A stretch of 64,000 bases of DNA from Bacteroides sp. (GTDB lineage: Bacteria; Bacteroidota; Bacteroidia; Bacteroidales; Muribaculaceae): assembly GCA_023666905.1 (NCBI GenBank), contig JAMPBC010000002.1, forward strand, positions 1-64,000, in the 5' to 3' direction. The position numbers and the translations under genes are program-made. This document shows, piece after piece, positions 60,692 to 64,000 of this stretch. The notes below the pieces were generated by a model that saw nothing but the letters and a program-made list of their open reading frames with translations, was not told the origin of the DNA and did no database searches. The stretch's first letter is position 1; every line of letters begins with the position of its first letter.

Positions 60692-63391
60692 TCAGCGAGT
60701 CCAGCTGATGTTCCAGATTGAAACGCGGTCCTTGTTGCCCGATGCGGTTTGTGAATAAGCATCGTTCACAATCTCAATAACAAAGTCGCCCGAAACATTG
60801 ATGTCAGTCCAGCTGAAGTCGAAGGCGGTGAGCTTGGTAATGGTGTCGAGTGTCACTGACTTGGTGGCCACAACCGAGCCGTTTTGCTTGATATTGATGG
60901 TGAATTTGCACTTGGTTTCGGTGAATGCGAAGCCATATTTGAGGCTGAGGGTCTTGATGCCGCCGGCAATGAGTGGCGAAGTGAGGGTGCCCTCGGCGCC
61001 AACTTTGCCGTTGAGACATGCCGCACGGGTTTCGGGCGAGCCGATGAATGCGAAGGCGGGGTTGCTATCGCCTGAAGTGGAGCCTGACTGCACGGCGCAG
61101 TTGTTGAGCACCCAACCGTCGGCGGTGGTGATTCCGCTCTTGTACGATGAGTTGGCTGTAAGGGTGTTGAGGTCGGCTGAGGTTACGTTGATTGCATCGC
61201 CCCCGGGTGTGGGAGTGGGGTCGGGAGTAACTGTGCCGCCCCCGCTTGAGCCGCCTTCAACAGTGGCTGCGGTAACATCGCGGAAACCGGGCATGTTGAA
61301 GTACTTGCGCACGCCGCCGGCAAATGTGGCAATTTTGCCAAGGTTACCGGGATTGTCAACAAGGTTCACCTTGGCGCGGATGTCGTTGGAGTTGGGCAGA
61401 TTCACCACAACGCATTGCGAGTAGTCCTTCACGTCGGGTGTGGTGGCAATGAGCACGTTGGTTGCCACGGTTGCGGGAACTGAGAAGTTGCAGTTGTTTG
61501 CGTCGGCATAATTTTGGCTGGAGTTGTCAACCCATCCCACAATGTAGCCTTTCACCCATTTGTTTGTCTCGTTGGCGTTGGTGCCGAGTGCCACAACCTG
61601 AGTGGGGTTGTAGGGCGAAGCCTCGGTTCCCTGGCCGGTGGCAATGGCATCGCCGCCGGGGGTGGGAGTGGGAGTAACAGTGCCGCCGCCCGAGCCTTCG
61701 AATTTGAAGTTTGTGAGGTCGCGCACACCGGGGATGTTGAAGTATTTGCGGATTGTACCGTAAACTTCCACAACCTGTCCAAGGTTCGAGGGATTGTCAA
61801 CCAGATTGAGCTTGGCGCGGATGTCGTTGGAGTTGGGCAGATTCACCACGCAGCACTTGGAGTAGTCCTTGACGTCGGGCGAGGAGGCGATGAGAATGTT
61901 GGTTGCCACGGTGGCGGGAACGCTGAAGTGGCAGTTGTTCTCATCGGCATAATTTTGGCTGGAGTTGTCAACCCATCCCACAATGTAGCCTTTCACCCAT
62001 TTGTTGGCCTCGTTGGCCGAGGTACCCATGCCCACAACCTGAGTGGGGTTGTAGGGCGAAGCTTCGCTACCGTCGCCAGTGGGAATGGTTGAGCCGGGTG
62101 TGGGAGTGTCGCCGCCGGGAACCGTTACGCCTTCAATGCGGAATTCGTTGGCGGCGCCGGAGTTGCCGGTGAATGCGTTCATGCCAAGGTCAGTGCCCGG
62201 AGTGGCAAGAACCCAAATTTGCTTGAGATAATTTTCGGGGACATCGCGCAAGTTACCGTACTGGCGCAGAGGTGAATCCTGGGGCAGACGGATGAGCATT
62301 ACCTGGTCAAGCGAGTTGCTTTCGGCATTCTGGCCAATGATGAGGGTGTTGTTCACCTCGGCATCGGCTCCCCAGATAATGTCGTCGGCCGATTCCACGG
62401 TGGTCACGCCGGCCTTGAGCGAGCCAACAATGTAGCCGGTGAACCAGGCTGAGACAGCTTTGTCGTTCTTGACCATGTCAATGGCCTCGTCGACACTGTA
62501 GGGGTTGGTTTCGGTTCCCTTGGGCAGTGTGGGGTTGCCGAAGTTCAGCAGGTCGTCGGTGGAGCGCATAAGCAGCTGCCAAACGGTGTTGGAGCCTGAC
62601 TTGTAGGTGGAGAGAATACCCACCACGTCGCCATGGCCTTCGGGCAGCTTGGTGCTCCAGTAGTTGGCATAGCCGCTGGTGCGCACAATGATGGTGTTGC
62701 CGTTGTCGTCCTTGAGATTGCGGTTGGTGTTAACCTTGTGAGCGGTACAGAAGGATGCTTCGCCACCCTCTTCGAAGTACACGTTGTTGAAGCGCACCAA
62801 CTGGCTCTGGTAGCGCATAAGATTTTCCGATGAGTTGCCAAGGTCGGCAATGGAAATGGTCAGCGTGTCCACGAGTTCGGGACGGGGCAGTCCGTTGAGC
62901 TGTGCATGTTCCTTGAAGAATTCCAGGGGCATGAAAGTGGCCTGCCATCCGTAGCCTGCCGAGTAGTCGGGGAACCCGAGCTGCTGGAGGGTGGAGTATT
63001 TACCGATGTACATGTCAGTGAGGTCAATGACAATTTCCTGGCCTATGCGATAGTTCACATAGAGGGAGTTGGCATTGATTGACATTGCAAGGGCACCGGT
63101 TTCGTCCTGAATCACGAGGCTCTTGTAGATGTTGCCGGAGGCATCGGAACTAATCACACGTCCTCCGATAATGATGTGGTTGCCGTTCTGGGCCACCTTG
63201 ATGGTGTCAATGTAGTTGTCGGCACTGTTCCAATAGAGCTGTTTGAGCTCGGCAATGGTGGTGTTGGCCTTTATGTTGGCAACCGGAGCGTTGAGTTCGG
63301 GTGCGTCGAAACCATCGCCACAGGCTGCAAAGCCAAGGGCCATGGCAACCACGGCAAGGAACATTGCTATGTTGGCTTTGAAATATTTCAT
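60692..63391 (-). CDS. Repeat-bearing surface lipoprotein, DUF5689 / DUF6359-like
   Basis: 899 aa. Lipoprotein signal (GFAAC, Cys24). An N-terminal OB-like DUF5689 type domain (about 40-275) is followed by three related modules that start with YSVDEAIDMV, YNPTQVVGMG and YNPTQVVALG and contain WxxGYIVGW. Modules 2 and 3 are 441 bp apart and almost the same even in DNA. Thr/Pro/Gly linkers separate them, and a beta-sandwich (about 755-899) closes the protein. Likely outer-surface and of unknown ligand. Family names are from memory. Confidence 0.75.
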   Translation of the reverse strand: MKYFKANIAMFLAVVAMALGFAACGDGFDAPELNAPVANIKANTTIAELKQLYWNSADNYIDTIKVAQNGNHIIIGGRVISSDASGNIYKSLVIQDETGALAMSINANSLYVNYRIGQEIVIDLTDMYIGKYSTLQQLGFPDYSAGYGWQATFMPLEFFKEHAQLNGLPRPELVDTLTISIADLGNSSENLMRYQSQLVRFNNVYFEEGGEASFCTAHKVNTNRNLKDDNGNTIIVRTSGYANYWSTKLPEGHGDVVGILSTYKSGSNTVWQLLMRSTDDLLNFGNPTLPKGTETNPYSVDEAIDMVKNDKAVSAWFTGYIVGSLKAGVTTVESADDIIWGADAEVNNTLIIGQNAESNSLDQVMLIRLPQDSPLRQYGNLRDVPENYLKQIWVLATPGTDLGMNAFTGNSGAANEFRIEGVTVPGGDTPTPGSTIPTGDGSEASPYNPTQVVGMGTSANEANKWVKGYIVGWVDNSSQNYADENNCHFSVPATVATNILIASSPDVKDYSKCCVVNLPNSNDIRAKLNLVDNPSNLGQVVEVYGTIRKYFNIPGVRDLTNFKFEGSGGGTVTPTPTPGGDAIATGQGTEASPYNPTQVVALGTNANETNKWVKGYIVGWVDNSSQNYADANNCNFSVPATVATNVLIATTPDVKDYSQCVVVNLPNSNDIRAKVNLVDNPGNLGKIATFAGGVRKYFNMPGFRDVTAATVEGGSSGGGTVTPDPTPTPGGDAINVTSADLNTLTANSSYKSGITTADGWVLNNCAVQSGSTSGDSNPAFAFIGSPETRAACLNGKVGAEGTLTSPLIAGGIKTLSLKYGFAFTETKCKFTINIKQNGSVVATKSVTLDTITKLTAFDFSWTDINVSGDFVIEIVNDAYSQTASGNKDRVSIWNISWTR
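61260..62110 (-). repeat. Two 441-bp tandem modules inside the lipoprotein gene
   Basis: The two units are offset by 441 bp (147 codons). One block of 62 bases is identical, at 61503-61564 and 61944-62005. Long stretches near 61374 and 61815 are also identical. This points to recent duplication or gene conversion. Confidence 0.8.
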
Positions 63392-63416
63392 AGTTAAATT
63401 TTATCTGAGGGGTGAA

Positions 63417-64000
63417 TTAGTTTATCAGAGAGTTTACGAAGAGAGTGGGTGCGGTGTAGGTGGGATACTGCACAATGTCGCTGGGAGCAATGTTGGTGTA
63501 TTCGCCCGAACGCACCACGTGGCAGTTGGGGTTGAGCACGTTGGCAATGGTGGCCACGCCGTTGGCGTCAATGCTGATGGTCCAGAGGCAGCCGTCGCCC
63601 GAGTTGGTGTCGTAGAGCTGGAACGAGGTGAGGTGGCTTGCATCCATGCCCATGTAGCGTCCGTAGGAGTCCACGAGGGTGTAACGTCCGGTTGACACTT
63701 CGGTTATTGTAATCTCGTTAACCGGGGAGGTGTAGAACGATGTTGAATTTTCCATAGTCACTGACTGCATGGCCAGGCGGCCGTACGAGAGGCTTTGGCC
63801 AATTGCGGTGCCCACCTGCGAGTCAATCACCATCACGTATTTATAGCCGCTGAGAATGGAGTTGGCCAGTGTGTAGAGAACATTATCGGTGGAGGGAGTG
63901 TCAGGTGTGGTTGTGCCGCTGCCGTCCACCTTCTTGCCGGCAACAATGTTGTCCACGCGGTAGGTGGTGTAATTGGCAGCCGAAGCGGCGGTGTAGCGGA
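63417..64000 (-). CDS. 3' part of a gene for an unknown surface protein
   Basis: The reading frame is open to the window edge (194 codons plus a partial one). The apparent GTG at 63956 is internal. The visible part has a Thr/Pro/Gly linker (GSGTTTPDTPSTDN) followed by a beta-rich domain with SGYKYVMVIDS and YGRYMGMDASHL. Not recognised. It lies 25 nt upstream of the repeat lipoprotein gene, so the two likely form an operon of secreted proteins. Confidence 0.65.
   Translation of the reverse strand, partial: RYTAASAANYTTYRVDNIVAGKKVDGSGTTTPDTPSTDNVLYTLANSILSGYKYVMVIDSQVGTAIGQSLSYGRLAMQSVTMENSTSFYTSPVNEITITEVSTGRYTLVDSYGRYMGMDASHLTSFQLYDTNSGDGCLWTISIDANGVATIANVLNPNCHVVRSGEYTNIAPSDIVQYPTYTAPTLFVNSLIN

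Noticed and set aside
1..64000. tRNA, rRNA, CRISPR array or insertion sequence
   Set aside because: No cloverleaf-like sequence, regularly spaced repeats or transposase ORF could be supported by reading the sequence.

Overview
The window looks like a chromosome segment from a gut-type Bacteroidales, most likely Muribaculaceae or a close relative. Three things support this. Promoters follow the Bacteroidetes pattern (TTTG, about 19-20 nt, TAnnTTTG). The gene set is typical (PorU, PorW/SprE and PorX of the type IX secretion system, YfhO and DUF2723 membrane proteins, DUF4254, DUF5689-type lipoproteins, an RprY-like regulator). Start sites mostly lack strong Shine-Dalgarno sequences. No tRNA, rRNA, CRISPR array or intact insertion sequence was seen. 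Genus-level placement is inference.

Layout. 1-4.2 kb (+): yfhO, a shrunken methyltransferase-like ORF and a XerD recombinase. 4.2-4.7 kb (-): a small phage-lysis-like lipoprotein. 4.8-8.4 kb (+): trmB, an Mrp ATPase, a radical SAM protein and an LD-carboxypeptidase, closely packed. 8.5-10.2 kb (+): a membrane electron-transfer protein with a covalent-FMN motif, paired with a membrane-anchored nitroreductase. 10.3-19.4 kb (-): manC followed by seven close-packed genes. These encode an SPFH protein with four zinc ribbons, a four-TM protein, a large one-TM coiled-coil protein, two paralogous coiled-coil proteins, a bactofilin-like beta-helix protein and a DEDDh exonuclease. This is the best candidate for an undescribed system. 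19.6-25.7 kb (-): a compact phage-derived cassette with scaffold-like, major capsid, adaptor-like and portal-like proteins, two unknowns, lysozyme and a lipoprotein. No terminase, tail or integrase genes accompany it.

26-33.6 kb: Na/Pi cotransporter, an OmpR-type regulator, rnhB, porU and a convergent aquaporin. 33.8-45.6 kb (+): a DUF2723 protein, polysaccharide deacetylase, queG, rbfA, an ABC permease, a serine-type sulfatase, birA, aroA, a small membrane protein and a zinc/manganese-type ABC permease. 45.6-50.9 kb (+): porW/sprE, porX and tsaE. 50.9-60.4 kb (-): glycosyltransferase, DUF389 protein, flippase, ruvB, DUF4254, histidine phosphatase and a large unknown one-TM protein. 60.7-64 kb (-): a repeat-bearing surface lipoprotein and the 3' part of another gene.

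How parts may work together. PorU, PorW and PorX belong to one secretion system (known families). The capsid cassette and the distant lysis-like lipoprotein share the same promoter architecture, TAGTATTTGACAC-N21-TAnCTTTGCAG, and so may be co-regulated (inference). The SPFH operon probably builds a membrane-associated protein scaffold of unknown purpose (inference).
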